Shown here: piece by piece, positions 9,483-17,538 of the stretch
Position numbering within the stretch: position 1 is the stretch's first letter
Layout of the letters: every line of letters starts with the position of its first letter
Origin: Enterococcus sp. BWB1-3
GTDB taxonomy: Bacteria; Bacillota; Bacilli; Lactobacillales; Enterococcaceae
Length of the DNA: 64,000 bases
Direction: 5' to 3'
Assembly (NCBI RefSeq): GCF_016745275.1
Contig: NZ_JADOEP010000002.1
Location: 104,928-168,927 of the forward strand
Notes under the pieces: generated by a model
The model's input: only the letters and a program-made list of their open reading frames with translations
Databases searched by the model: none
What the model was told of the DNA's origin: nothing
Translations under genes and position numbers: made by a program

Positions 9483-9761
9483 TTATTTATTATAGTTTCT
9501 CATCCATTCTTGCACATCATTCAAATTGTAACGAACAATTTTTCCAAATGAAAAATAGGGTAGCCCTTGCTCTCTTAATCGCATAACACTTTTTTCTGAA
9601 ACATCTAATAACTCTGCTAACTGTTTTTTTGATACATATTGAAATTTACTTGCTTCTTTAATAGATTTCATATTTAATTCTTGTAACTCTTGTGCCAATT
9701 CTTTTATTATTTGCTGTTGTTGTTCTTCATTTAATACAACCATCAATCCATTATTTTCCAC
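9483..9761 (-). CDS. xis: excisionase-like helix-turn-helix protein
   Basis: Small DNA-binding protein of 92 residues from the GTG at 9761, preceded by AAAGGAGGAG; the longer frame to 9836 has no good ribosome site. The C-terminal half holds a MerR/excisionase-type helix-turn-helix (VSKKQLAELLDVSEKSVMRL) followed by the wing GLPYFSFGKIVRYNLNDVQEW. This is the usual pattern of recombination directionality factors and of helix-turn-helix domain 17 proteins. Position directly upstream of int supports the role of excision factor; a purely regulatory role is the alternative. Confidence 0.8.
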   Translation of the reverse strand: MENNGLMVVLNEEQQQQIIKELAQELQELNMKSIKEASKFQYVSKKQLAELLDVSEKSVMRLREQGLPYFSFGKIVRYNLNDVQEWMRNYNK

Positions 9762-9957
9762 TAAAACTCCTCCTTTCCTTTTCCTATAATGCAATACTAT
9801 AATCTTAATCATAATCATTCCACCGATTCTTATCATCTGATTATTTGAATAAAAGTTACTCTTAAAATTATTATAGGTACATTAAACCATCACAATCGTA
9901 ATGCTTCCACTCAGTTTTATCATTACAATATCTAAATTGATTTCTGAATACAAAAAA

Positions 9958-9995
9958 GACGTTAGAATACCCAAGTTACAGGATATTTTAACGTC
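9958..9995 (-). terminator. terminator of the 463-residue gene
   Basis: Read on the minus strand, GACGTTAAAATATCC (9995–9981) pairs with GGTATTCTAACGTC (9971–9958), followed by TTTTTTG. It lies 25 bases past the stop codon of the gene at 10021. The interval 9762–9957 otherwise shows nothing. Confidence 0.8.
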
Positions 9996-10016
9996 ACAAC
10001 TATTGACACTTTTTTG
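9994..10016. repeat. element repeat motif TCACAACTATTGACA, copy 1
   Basis: A 23-base sequence repeated exactly at 12690–12712, with diverged copies at 12865–12886 and 18663–18683, all in the same orientation. It lies just past the stop codon of the 463-residue gene. It is probably a protein-binding or recombination site; the TTGACA inside it has no matching -10 box. Confidence 0.75.
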
Positions 10017-10020
10017 CATT

Positions 10021-11412
10021 CTAATTATTATTATCATATCTTTTTATTGCATTCAATAGATGATTTTCTTTAAATTTGTATTTTTCACAAACAATTTCAA
10101 GCAACTCTTTTTCATTCAAATGAGTATTTTCCTTCTTTTTTCTTTCTTGACTAAATATTTTGAAATAGTATGCATATAGATGTTTATACGCTGTTTCCCT
10201 TGAAATTTGAAATTCTTTAGAAACTTTTGCAATAGAATACCCTTTAAGTAGTTTTTGATAAATTTTGTCTCCCGAGTTTTTTGTAGAAGCTTTTTTACTA
10301 TTTAAAAATTCACTCCGTTTCTTAACCCCATCAGTTCTTCTTTGTTTTGTTGACTTAGATGAACTTTTAACTAATGACTCCTTATATAATACTGTTAGCT
10401 CATATCTTTTTCCATCTGCTTCCTTTAAACCTAAGAATTTTGATATTAGATTAGGGAAGAAGACAGTCAAACAATCAATTCTTTGAGCCTCTTTATTTGA
10501 TAAACTACTTAACTTATTTTCAATTACTTCATATTCTAACATCCACTTACCTGCTTGTTTTATTGCATTTAGAATAGTTTTATCTTTACTATTTTCTGAT
10601 GATTCAAGCACTGTAGTCACATAAAACAAATATAACTGATAATCTGATACGAAATGATTTTGATAGAGAACCAAATTTACTTCTTTTAACTTTTCTCCAA
10701 ATTCTTCCACTATCATTGGATTATAAGGAATACCACTTACATTTTCTAAAATAGGAATTAAACGTTTTTCTTCTTGCTCTCTCCATAAAACAATATAATA
10801 AGTAATACTTAAATACGTTTGATACTTCTTCCATGCTTGTTCCAATTCTTTTCCTTCTTTATGGGCAATTGGAACCCTAAATTTATCTTCCAAATGTTGT
10901 AAATCTTGATTTAATAACAAAAGATATCCTTCTTTAGTAATCTCTTCTTGAACATTATCAACTTTGATTGTTTGATTACTCTTTTTAAAAAAGGTTCTTG
11001 TTGAATATGCTTTTCTGTAAAATCTTAATAACCGTTTTCTAACCTCATAATCTACATACCTCATAGATAATAATCCGAAAATATCATACAATTTATTTTT
11101 ATCTGAAGTATCTAACCCTAAATACCTCATTGATAAATTTTGAATAGTATATGTATCTTCTACTTGATATCGAGATAAAAGAAAGGCAACATCCCAATTT
11201 TTTTGAACAGATTCTTCATCACTTATCCATATTTTTACTAATTCAATTGCTTCTTGTTTATCCTCTAATCCTTCAAATCTTAATTCAATTCTTTGTTCTA
11301 CAGTTTGAATTGCATTATTTAGGTTTAAAATTCTTCCATTCACTTCTACTGCTGAACAAAATTTTATCAACTCATTAGTAATTTTTTCTGCTTTTATTTT
11401 TAATTCATCCAT
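10021..11412 (-). CDS. unknown 463-residue protein with C-terminal helix-turn-helix
   Basis: I do not recognise this family. The protein is mostly helical, rich in Leu, Lys and Glu, and has no signal peptide. Near residues 385–425 it has a resolvase-like helix-turn-helix (IYQKLLKGYSIAKVSKEFQ, then ISRETAYKHLYAY), preceded by a basic Ser/Lys linker. A second basic helical tail follows. The gene is divergent from a DNA methyltransferase with only 58 bp between starts, so the two may share control or function. A GGAG ribosome site precedes the ATG, and a terminator follows the stop. It could be a replication or partition factor, a regulator, or the partner of the methyltransferase in a defence module; the sequence does not decide. 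Confidence 0.7.
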   Translation of the reverse strand: MDELKIKAEKITNELIKFCSAVEVNGRILNLNNAIQTVEQRIELRFEGLEDKQEAIELVKIWISDEESVQKNWDVAFLLSRYQVEDTYTIQNLSMRYLGLDTSDKNKLYDIFGLLSMRYVDYEVRKRLLRFYRKAYSTRTFFKKSNQTIKVDNVQEEITKEGYLLLLNQDLQHLEDKFRVPIAHKEGKELEQAWKKYQTYLSITYYIVLWREQEEKRLIPILENVSGIPYNPMIVEEFGEKLKEVNLVLYQNHFVSDYQLYLFYVTTVLESSENSKDKTILNAIKQAGKWMLEYEVIENKLSSLSNKEAQRIDCLTVFFPNLISKFLGLKEADGKRYELTVLYKESLVKSSSKSTKQRRTDGVKKRSEFLNSKKASTKNSGDKIYQKLLKGYSIAKVSKEFQISRETAYKHLYAYYFKIFSQERKKKENTHLNEKELLEIVCEKYKFKENHLLNAIKRYDNNN

Positions 11413-11470
11413 AACAATTCTCCATGTTATAATTCTTCTAAGACAAGTATATCAGAAAAGGAACTTACTT

Positions 11471-12355
11471 ATGAAAAATCTCTTAAACACAATTACATAT
11501 GGAAACTCTTTTGAGTTAATTCATCAAATAGATGACCACTCTATAGACTTAATCCTAACTGACCCTCCATATTTTCTTAACAGTTCTGGAGGTTTCAAGG
11601 GAAAAGAATGGGATTCTTCTAAAAGTTTGTTAGATGTTGAAACAACCAATAAAATTGAATATGGAACCCTGACTAAAAAGCAAGCAAGAGAAGAATATTT
11701 AAACGCAGTAGAAAACTATTTTATTCATATGACCAATGTTCTTCTCCCTAAATTAAAAGTAGATGGTACTTTAATTATTTTCAATAGAAAACATAATCTT
11801 GATACCATCAATAATGTTCTTCAAAAAGATACTTTCACACTAGAAGAATGGCAACGATTTCCACTTTCTAATCAACAATCTGAACCCAATTCACGATGGT
11901 ATACTACTTATCTTGAGTGGAAAAAGACAAATCCTAACACTAAAATCCATAAAAGGGATTGGTCTGAATATGCATTGATTGCCAGTAATATGACTAAATC
12001 TAATCCAGAAAAAATTGCACAGATTCCACAGTATTGGGATGATAATCTTAATTCTGATAATCAATATTATGCAACGTCTCCTTATAAATCTAAAACGATA
12101 TTTTATGAAAAATCAAACCATGTTTCTCCTAAACCTATCAGCTTATGGGCAGATTTAATTAAGCGTTTTACTAATCCAAATGATATAGTTCTTGATATAT
12201 ACTCTGGTTCTGGTACCACTGCAATGGTAGCAGAGGATTTAAATAGACAATATATTGCCTTTGAATATGAACAAGAACAAGTAGAACGCAGTTTAGACCG
12301 TTTGAAGAAATTTAAAGAGAATATGCCCCACTCGGTTTTTCCATTTAAAAATTAG
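11471..12355 (+). CDS. DNA methyltransferase (beta-class, DPPY; probably N6-adenine)
   Basis: S-adenosylmethionine-dependent DNA methylase of 294 residues. The catalytic motif IV DPPY is at 31–34, and the SAM-binding motif I (DIYSGSGTT) is at about 242–250, near the C-terminus. Motif IV before motif I defines the beta class. HVSPKPISLWADLI (217–230) fits motif X. The central part (about 60–215) would be the target-recognition region. It is the only plus-strand gene in the element, and no obvious restriction endonuclease lies beside it, so it is an orphan methylase unless the divergent 463-residue protein is its partner. Confidence 0.92.
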   Translation: MKNLLNTITYGNSFELIHQIDDHSIDLILTDPPYFLNSSGGFKGKEWDSSKSLLDVETTNKIEYGTLTKKQAREEYLNAVENYFIHMTNVLLPKLKVDGTLIIFNRKHNLDTINNVLQKDTFTLEEWQRFPLSNQQSEPNSRWYTTYLEWKKTNPNTKIHKRDWSEYALIASNMTKSNPEKIAQIPQYWDDNLNSDNQYYATSPYKSKTIFYEKSNHVSPKPISLWADLIKRFTNPNDIVLDIYSGSGTTAMVAEDLNRQYIAFEYEQEQVERSLDRLKKFKENMPHSVFPFKN

Positions 12356-12371
12356 ATAATTTATTAAGGTA

Positions 12372-12653
12372 TTAGTCTTCTAATGCCTTAAATCTTCTTC
12401 TAACTGTACGTTCACTGACTCCCCAATTGTCTGCAATTTCTTTCTGAGTTATTTTCTTTTGCTTCCATAGACTATAAGCACGATTCACCATTTCATCAGA
12501 TATTTTTGTCGGTCTTCCTACATTCTTTAAAGAAGAATTTAGTCCTCGACTAATATTTTTATTCCTATTCACTATCTTATACATTTCTTGTAATTCCTTA
12601 CCACTAATCCCGCTGAAAATAATTTTTGGTACATATTTTTGTTGTTCTTCCAT
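12372..12653 (-). CDS. small helix-turn-helix protein resembling a resolvase C-terminus
   Basis: Protein of 93 residues. The second half, GRPTKISDEMVNRAYSLWKQ, then KKITQKEIADNWGVSERTVRR, is the Hin/resolvase type of helix-turn-helix, but no catalytic resolvase domain is present. It could be a stand-alone DNA-binding regulator or a relic of a serine recombinase. A good ribosome site (AGGAGG) precedes the ATG. Its 5' region holds an inverted pair of TTATGTCC motifs and two copies of the TCACAAC-TATTGACA motif, which would be natural operators. It converges on the methyltransferase gene with only 16 bp between stops. Confidence 0.75.
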   Translation of the reverse strand: MEEQQKYVPKIIFSGISGKELQEMYKIVNRNKNISRGLNSSLKNVGRPTKISDEMVNRAYSLWKQKKITQKEIADNWGVSERTVRRRFKALED

Positions 12654-12670
12654 TGATTCCTCCTTGAACC

Positions 12671-12730
12671 TTATGTCCTATTTTTAGACTCACAACTATT
12701 GACACTTTTTTGATTTTGAATAGGACATAA
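12671..12730. repeat. 12-bp inverted repeat TTATGTCCTATT / AATAGGACATAA enclosing motif copy 2
   Basis: Perfect arms at 12671–12682 and 12719–12730, separated by 36 bases that contain the second exact copy of TCACAACTATTGACA (12690–12712). It lies 18 bp upstream of the small HTH gene. It may be an operator or a leader hairpin. Confidence 0.75.
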
Positions 12731-12864
12731 CATTTATTTTTTGTTGATGACATTTTAAGAAAATATCACCATCTGAAATTTTTTCTTGATGATATTCACC
12801 CTATCTAACTCTAAAAATTTGAGGACAATCATCTGATTCTCTTCAAATTTTCTATTTTTATACT

Positions 12865-12944
12865 TCATAACCATTGACACTTTTTTATAAAATCAGGACA
12901 TAAGGTTGTTCTGAAATTTTAATAATCTGATAAATCTTATGTCC
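12865..12944. repeat. second motif block: TTGACA motif copy 3 plus GGACATAAG / CTTATGTCC arms
   Basis: Motif copy 3 (TCATAACCATTGACAC, 12865–12886) is followed by GGACATAAG (12896–12904) and its reverse complement CTTATGTCC (12936–12944). The motif-then-GGACATAA order repeats that of 12690–12730. A further TTATGTCC is at 13487–13494. Confidence 0.7.
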
Positions 12945-12957
12945 GTTTTCAAATGAA

Positions 12958-13086
12958 CTATCTATCCGCATTTTCCTTTAAAACTTTCTTTAGTAATTTA
13001 GTTATGTATGTATAAATAACGATATCTTGTTCATATTTTTCAATAATAAATTTTAAGTTCTTCTTATCTTGTTTATTTATTTTCAT
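12958..13086 (-). CDS. small unknown protein, 42 residues
   Basis: Short frame read from the minus strand: ATG at 13086 with a GGGGGA ribosome site 5 bases upstream, stop TAG at 12958–12960. The product is basic and helical (MKINKQDKKNLKFIIEK…LLKKVLKEN). It lies 24 bp downstream of the 54-residue frame, suggesting an operon. I do not recognise it; it may be a small regulator of the element. Confidence 0.5.
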   Translation of the reverse strand: MKINKQDKKNLKFIIEKYEQDIVIYTYITKLLKKVLKENADR

Positions 13087-13110
13087 TCAAATCCCCCTCA
13101 TTTTAAAATT

Positions 13111-13275
13111 TCAAACCTCCTCAAATGGAACAATATAGTCCATCTTTATTATCTTTTCAAAAATTATTGTTGCTTGGATATTAAAATCTACTTGACTCAA
13201 CTCATCTAAATAGAAATTATTTTCCTTCATCAATTTAATCAACTTTTTCATAATTTCTTTTTCCCTCTTATTCAT
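13111..13275 (-). CDS. small unknown protein, 54 residues
   Basis: Short frame read from the minus strand: ATG at 13275 preceded by AAAGGAGAGG, stop TGA at 13111–13113. The product starts MNKREKEIMKKLIKLMKEN and continues as a mixed acidic/hydrophobic helix ending VPFEEV. The ribosome site is strong and the gene is followed closely by the 42-residue frame. A terminator hairpin lies 26 bp before its start, so expression may depend on read-through or on a promoter hidden in that leader. Function unknown. Confidence 0.5.
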   Translation of the reverse strand: MNKREKEIMKKLIKLMKENNFYLDELSQVDFNIQATIIFEKIIKMDYIVPFEEV

Positions 13276-13300
13276 CTCATCCTCTCCTTTAATCTTATTA

Positions 13301-13333
13301 TAAAAAAGAATCCTAATATCATTATCAGGATTC
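13301..13333 (-). terminator. terminator or attenuator before the 54-residue gene
   Basis: On the minus strand GAATCCT (13333–13327) pairs with AGGATTC (13314–13308) and is followed by TTTTTTA. No gene ends here: the previous minus-strand gene already ends at 13820 with its own terminator. It may therefore end a short leader RNA arising in 13334–13765. Confidence 0.65.
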
Positions 13334-13765
13334 TACTCTATCATCATTCATATATCATGTTCTATGTATCAATCATTCATCTATGTATATAAAGATTCCC
13401 TTCAATGTTTATTTTTTGTTTTGTTTAATTATTTTTCTTTTTTTGTTATGTTTAACTCTTAATATAAGTATAGCATGCTGTCAATTTTATGTCCTCTTTT
13501 TCTTATCATCTTTCATAGAAATATTCCTATGATAGTATTTCAAGATGATTTTAATCAATAAAATATAAGTCTATTTTAATTATTAAGAATTCCTTAAGAA
13601 GTTGAAAAATAATTTATTGCTTGTTATTTAAACCTTGACTTTTTGACAGACTACGTTTTGATTCTATCACTAACCAGACACCTTGTGTGCCCTCTTAAAC
13701 TAATTTTGGGATAGTTATACCCTAAATACCTTATATCCCCTTAAAAGCCCTCCCAGAGACATATC
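13334..13765. other. gene-free AT-rich stretch of the element
   Basis: No credible open frame. On the minus strand it holds an extended -10-like TGCTATACT (about 13466–13474) next to a TTATGTCC motif (13487–13494), and near 13708–13740 short inverted words GGGATA / TATCCC. These could mark a leader RNA promoter or an element-borne origin, but nothing is decisive. Confidence 0.35.
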
Positions 13766-13800
13766 AAAAAAAGAGGTAGCAAGATTTCTCTCACTACCTA
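13766..13800 (-). terminator. terminator of the large secreted protein gene
   Basis: On the minus strand AGGTAGTGAGA pairs with the complementary TCTTGCTACCT (one mismatch) and is followed by TTTTTTT at 13772–13766. It lies 20 bases past the stop codon at 13820. Confidence 0.85.
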
Positions 13801-13819
13801 CGGTATTTACTACAGAATA

Positions 13820-16612
13820 CTAATTTAAATTATTGATTGCATTTTTTAAATTAGAAGTTGCTTCATCTACTTGTTGCTGAGTAGCATTTGAATCATCAAA
13901 TACTTGCTTCACTTCTGCTTTAACCAAGATGAAATGGTTCCAAGACTCTACACTATAAGTTTCTTCTGATAATGTATTTGAAGTATTATATATTTCAATC
14001 AAAACTAATTTATCAACAGTTTCTGGTTGTTCAACCACTGCACTTTCTTCTGTTGGTTCCACTTCTGATTCAGCCTCACTTGTTTCAAGTGTTGCTTCAA
14101 TAGTTGATTTTACTGTCACTTCTGGTGTTAAACTGCGTGCATTCTTTGTTACTTTTTTTCGATATACAATCGTAATATCTACATTTTCACCTTCATTTGT
14201 TAAATCTACTGTTGGAATACTTACTGGTTCAATTTCTACCCAGTTATCTCCTTCCCAAAATCCATCTACCAATTTATCTTCTGTTGGTGTATAACTATCC
14301 CCAAATCCTTTGGCATAACTATCTCCTAAATATGTTCCATCTTCTAATTCATGACGCATATTAATTTCTCGTCCACCTACTGGTTTACTTTCATCTAACC
14401 CTCCAATAAAGGCAAAGTATAGATTATAACTTCCATCCGCATTCTTTGTAATATATGCTCCAACAGCTCCTTCATTAATTCCACTGTTTAACATATTGTT
14501 GGCATGTCCAGTTGAGTTAATCCAAGCGTTTACTAATTGAGTTGCACCATCTGATTTAATCCATTCCAAACTTGTATTTTCAAATTTACCAATATTTTCA
14601 TTTACTGCAAATCCTTGATATCCAGCTTCATATACTGCACTATCAAAATCTGAACCATTTGGTCGGCTATGGTCATATAAAGTAGCAATTTCTACCGCAC
14701 GAGTTGTTGTCCCACTTTGTAATGCTCCATTTGGAACTAAATCTAACAATCCTGGTTCTACTGATTTACGGTAGGCATTCACATTTCCTAATGCACTTCC
14801 TGCAATTTGGTTAGCAATTGCTTGCAAATCTTCGGTTGGTGGTGTTACTTCATTTTTCGTATAATTAAACGTAATTGTTGCATCTGTAGTTACTGTAATC
14901 GTTTGGATAGCATTTCCTTCTAAGGTATAGCCATTAAATTCTTTAGCATTGGCAGTAAATGATTGCCCCTCTTCTACTTGAATGACAGGTTCCGTTTCTA
15001 AAGTAGTTCCATCTGACCCTAAATGTTGTACTGTTATATTATATTTTACAATTGGAGCAACCTCTTCTTTTTGATAAACAAAAGTAATCGTAGTATCCGC
15101 TGTTACTGTAATTGTTTGACTATTATTTCCTTGAAGAGTATAACCACTAAATTCTTTAGAAATAGCCGTAAAAGTTTTACCTTGTTCAACTTCAACAGCC
15201 AATTCAGCTTCTAAAATATTTCCATCTGTGTCTTTATGTTCAACAGTTACTTTATATTTTGTAATTGGTTCTGCATCTTTAACATAAGTAAATGTAATAG
15301 TAGAATTTCCATTTACTGTAATTGTTTGGGTAGTTGAACCTTTAAGAGTATAACCATTAAAAGTTTTGGCTGTTGCGGTAAATACTTGTCCTTTTTCAAC
15401 TTCTATCGCATCATCTTTATCTAAAACTGTTCCATCTTCTGCTTTATATTCAACAGAAATCTTGAATTTTTCTACTGGTGCTGTATTTTTAGTATAAGTA
15501 AAAACAATATCTGTATTTGAATCAACAGTTACTGTTTGAGTGGCTTCTCCATCTAAACTGTAACCTTCTACAGTTTTAGCAGTTGCTGTATAGCTTTCGC
15601 CTTTTTCTACTTTTACAGTATCTGCAGTTGCTAGTTCATTTCCTTCTGTATCTAAATATTTAATAACTATATCAAATTTTTCAACTTCAGGAGTTGGATT
15701 TTCATTTTTCTTATAGGTAAATATAATTACTTTATCTGAATCCACTTTTACTTCTTGAGTAGCAGTTCCCTCTAAAGTATAACCATCAAATGATTTTGCT
15801 TCTGCGGTAAATGTAGCATTTTCATCTACTTTAACATCAGATTCCTTTAATAAAATATTTCCTTCTTCATCTTGGTGTAAAACAGAAACAGTATATTGCT
15901 TTGCTTCTGGTGTAACAGGTGTTTCTGGTTCTGCTGGTTTTTCTTCATTGTTGTTATTATCATTTCCATTAGGTTTTTCCGTATTGGTTCCACCATTATT
16001 ATCATTGTTGGCATTGCTATTTGAATTATTTCCATTTAAATTATTACTATTATTTGTATCACTGTTGGCTCCATTATTGCCACTTGAGTTAGTATTTCCA
16101 ATTACATTTCCATTATTATCTGATTGAACTGGAATTTTTGGAGTATCAGAATTTTGTCCTGCTACTGGTTTAGATGGGTCTACTTTATCCTCATCTCTAA
16201 TTACTACATCTGATACTGTATTTCCTTCTGTATCTTTAACTGTTACATGATTTCCATCCCAATGAACCACATGACCCACTGGAATAGTATATTGGTCTCC
16301 ATCTGACAAACCATTCATTTCCATTAATTTAAACGGTTTAATATTTAATACTTGAGCCAATTCCCAATAAGTATCCCCTTCAATAAAAGTATAACTTCCG
16401 CTATTCACATCCAAACGAGTTGCAATTTCTTCTGCTGTATTTGGAACCCAAGTATCTGCATGTACCTCTGTTGTATTACTTAATCCTATAATACCTAAAC
16501 CCATTGCAACTGTAGCACCAGCTACTACCCACTGTTTTTTAGCTTTGTACATCTGTTTCTTATTGGTTACTTCTCCCTTAAATAGTTGATTTTGCTTGTT
16601 TGTTTTGCTCAA
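13820..16612 (-). CDS. secreted LysM–MucBP-like repeat–CAP domain protein
   Basis: Large exported protein of 930 residues. Residues 1–52 form a long KxYKxGKxW-type signal peptide (KMYKAKKQW … VHA). Residues about 53–125 resemble a LysM wall-binding domain (YTFIEGDTYWELAQVLNI). Residues 165–235 are an Asn/Gly/Ser linker. Five repeats of about 70 residues follow (239–302, 312–375, 382–445, 452–515, 522–586), each ending G-Y-T/S-L-x-G … T-F-T-Y, like MucBP-type adhesin repeats. Residues about 605–740 form a CAP/SCP domain with the NENIG and GHANNML signatures, followed by a 190-residue tail with a helical end. There is no LPXTG motif, so attachment would be through LysM, or the protein is free. 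It starts at TTG with AAGGAG upstream. Probable role: host or cell-surface interaction; cargo of the element. Confidence 0.88.
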   Translation of the reverse strand: MSKTNKQNQLFKGEVTNKKQMYKAKKQWVVAGATVAMGLGIIGLSNTTEVHADTWVPNTAEEIATRLDVNSGSYTFIEGDTYWELAQVLNIKPFKLMEMNGLSDGDQYTIPVGHVVHWDGNHVTVKDTEGNTVSDVVIRDEDKVDPSKPVAGQNSDTPKIPVQSDNNGNVIGNTNSSGNNGANSDTNNSNNLNGNNSNSNANNDNNGGTNTEKPNGNDNNNNEEKPAEPETPVTPEAKQYTVSVLHQDEEGNILLKESDVKVDENATFTAEAKSFDGYTLEGTATQEVKVDSDKVIIFTYKKNENPTPEVEKFDIVIKYLDTEGNELATADTVKVEKGESYTATAKTVEGYSLDGEATQTVTVDSNTDIVFTYTKNTAPVEKFKISVEYKAEDGTVLDKDDAIEVEKGQVFTATAKTFNGYTLKGSTTQTITVNGNSTITFTYVKDAEPITKYKVTVEHKDTDGNILEAELAVEVEQGKTFTAISKEFSGYTLQGNNSQTITVTADTTITFVYQKEEVAPIVKYNITVQHLGSDGTTLETEPVIQVEEGQSFTANAKEFNGYTLEGNAIQTITVTTDATITFNYTKNEVTPPTEDLQAIANQIAGSALGNVNAYRKSVEPGLLDLVPNGALQSGTTTRAVEIATLYDHSRPNGSDFDSAVYEAGYQGFAVNENIGKFENTSLEWIKSDGATQLVNAWINSTGHANNMLNSGINEGAVGAYITKNADGSYNLYFAFIGGLDESKPVGGREINMRHELEDGTYLGDSYAKGFGDSYTPTEDKLVDGFWEGDNWVEIEPVSIPTVDLTNEGENVDITIVYRKKVTKNARSLTPEVTVKSTIEATLETSEAESEVEPTEESAVVEQPETVDKLVLIEIYNTSNTLSEETYSVESWNHFILVKAEVKQVFDDSNATQQQVDEATSNLKNAINNLN

Positions 16613-16678
16613 TTAAAATTCTCCTTTCAGCTGTAGCAGTTAAAGCTGATCGCTTTAACCAATGTTCTGTAGTGCTTT

Positions 16679-16882
16679 TTAGTTCAATAAATGTTTAATT
16701 AGTTTTATAGCTATCCAAATCCCTAAAATAGTCAGCAATATAGGAACCCAGTACTGTAAAATAAGCATCCCTATAAAAATAATTACTCCAATTCCCAACA
16801 ACCAAGCAATACATCCGCACCCACTCGGTTCATCTGGAACACTTACCGCTTCAATAAAAACTCTTCCAGTTTCTCTTAACAC
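16679..16882 (-). CDS. small membrane protein, 67 residues
   Basis: Starts at GTG 16882 behind AGGAGG (spacing a little long). A short soluble N-terminus (EAVSVPDEPSGCGC) precedes two hydrophobic helices (about 25–43 and 45–63). I do not recognise the family. It ends 66 bp before the secreted-protein gene and is the third of three small membrane-protein genes in a row, all in the same direction, so they are probably one unit, perhaps for surface-protein delivery or envelope function. Confidence 0.6.
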   Translation of the reverse strand: MLRETGRVFIEAVSVPDEPSGCGCIAWLLGIGVIIFIGMLILQYWVPILLTILGIWIAIKLIKHLLN

Positions 16883-16906
16883 AAAAATTTGAACCTCCTA
16901 AACCGA

Positions 16907-17101
16907 TTAAATATATTCTTGAATGCCTTCAAAAATTGCTTGATAAATTTCATTCATTTTTACAAATTCAATATTTGGTGCTTTAATATCTGTTTTTAAT
17001 CCATTCTTCTCAATGGTAATAACAACAGATTTAGCATTTTTAAACATTGTATATCCAATCCAAGCAATTAAAACTAGGATTAGAATTAGTAATATCACCA
17101 T
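16907..17101 (-). CDS. small membrane-anchored protein, 64 residues
   Basis: One N-terminal membrane helix (MVILLILILVLIAWIGYTMF), then a soluble tail with beta-like pattern (SVVITIEKNGLKTDI) and an acidic end. It starts 13 bp after the 86-residue gene and ends 24 bp before the 67-residue gene. The ribosome site is weak (GTGAGAAG), which fits coupling to the preceding gene. Function unknown. Confidence 0.6.
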   Translation of the reverse strand: MVILLILILVLIAWIGYTMFKNAKSVVITIEKNGLKTDIKAPNIEFVKMNEIYQAIFEGIQEYI

Positions 17102-17114
17102 AATCTTCTCACTT

Positions 17115-17375
17115 TCATAGAAATCTAATAATAATCATCAAAAGAAATAATACAGAAAAAATTGCTCCACCTAAAAAAAATATCAACCCAAAGACATATA
17201 AAAAGAAATTTGTTCTTCTACTTATTTTGACATTGCTAATATTTTGAATTGGGATGTTCTCCACCACATCCCCTCCTGAAAACATGCCTGCATCGGGAAT
17301 ATCAATTTTTACAAATTTTTCTGTTACTTCTATTTTCCCTTTCCTCTTAGGAAATAGGCTTGATATAAACTCCAT
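17115..17375 (-). CDS. small membrane protein with soluble N-terminal domain, 86 residues
   Basis: The first 55 residues are soluble and beta-rich (KGKIEVTEKFVKIDIPD … NIPIQNISNVKIS), reminiscent of a small PH-like domain. A membrane hairpin fills the end (about 57–86). A strong AGGAGG precedes the ATG. It is the first of three tightly spaced small membrane-protein genes leading to the secreted CAP protein. Not recognised as a named family. Confidence 0.6.
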   Translation of the reverse strand: MEFISSLFPKRKGKIEVTEKFVKIDIPDAGMFSGGDVVENIPIQNISNVKISRRTNFFLYVFGLIFFLGGAIFSVLFLLMIIIRFL

Positions 17376-17500
17376 TTTGACCTCCTACAATATTTTTTAT
17401 GACCTCATAAAACTTCTAACGATATTTTTCTAAGTGTGAAACTTCCTCTCACTCTATATATCATTTGAAAAATAGACTAAGTAAAAAGGCATAAAAAAAG

Positions 17501-17538
17501 AAGCTCATAAAAATTGGAAACCCAACTTTTACAAGCTT
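17501..17538 (-). terminator. terminator of the resolvase gene
   Basis: On the minus strand AAGCTTGTAAAAGTTGG pairs with CCAATTTTTATGAGCTT (three mismatches), then CTTTTTTTAT. It lies between the resolvase stop (17664) and the small membrane-protein operon, separating the two units. Confidence 0.8.

Noticed and set aside
12366..12389. Terminator between the methyltransferase and the small HTH gene
   Set aside because: AAGGTATTAG/CTAATGCCTT can pair, but it has no U tract on either side and overlaps the HTH coding end.
12690..12712. TTGACA motif as a -35 promoter box
   Set aside because: None of the four copies of this motif has a -10 box 15–19 bases downstream, so they are better seen as binding or recombination sites.
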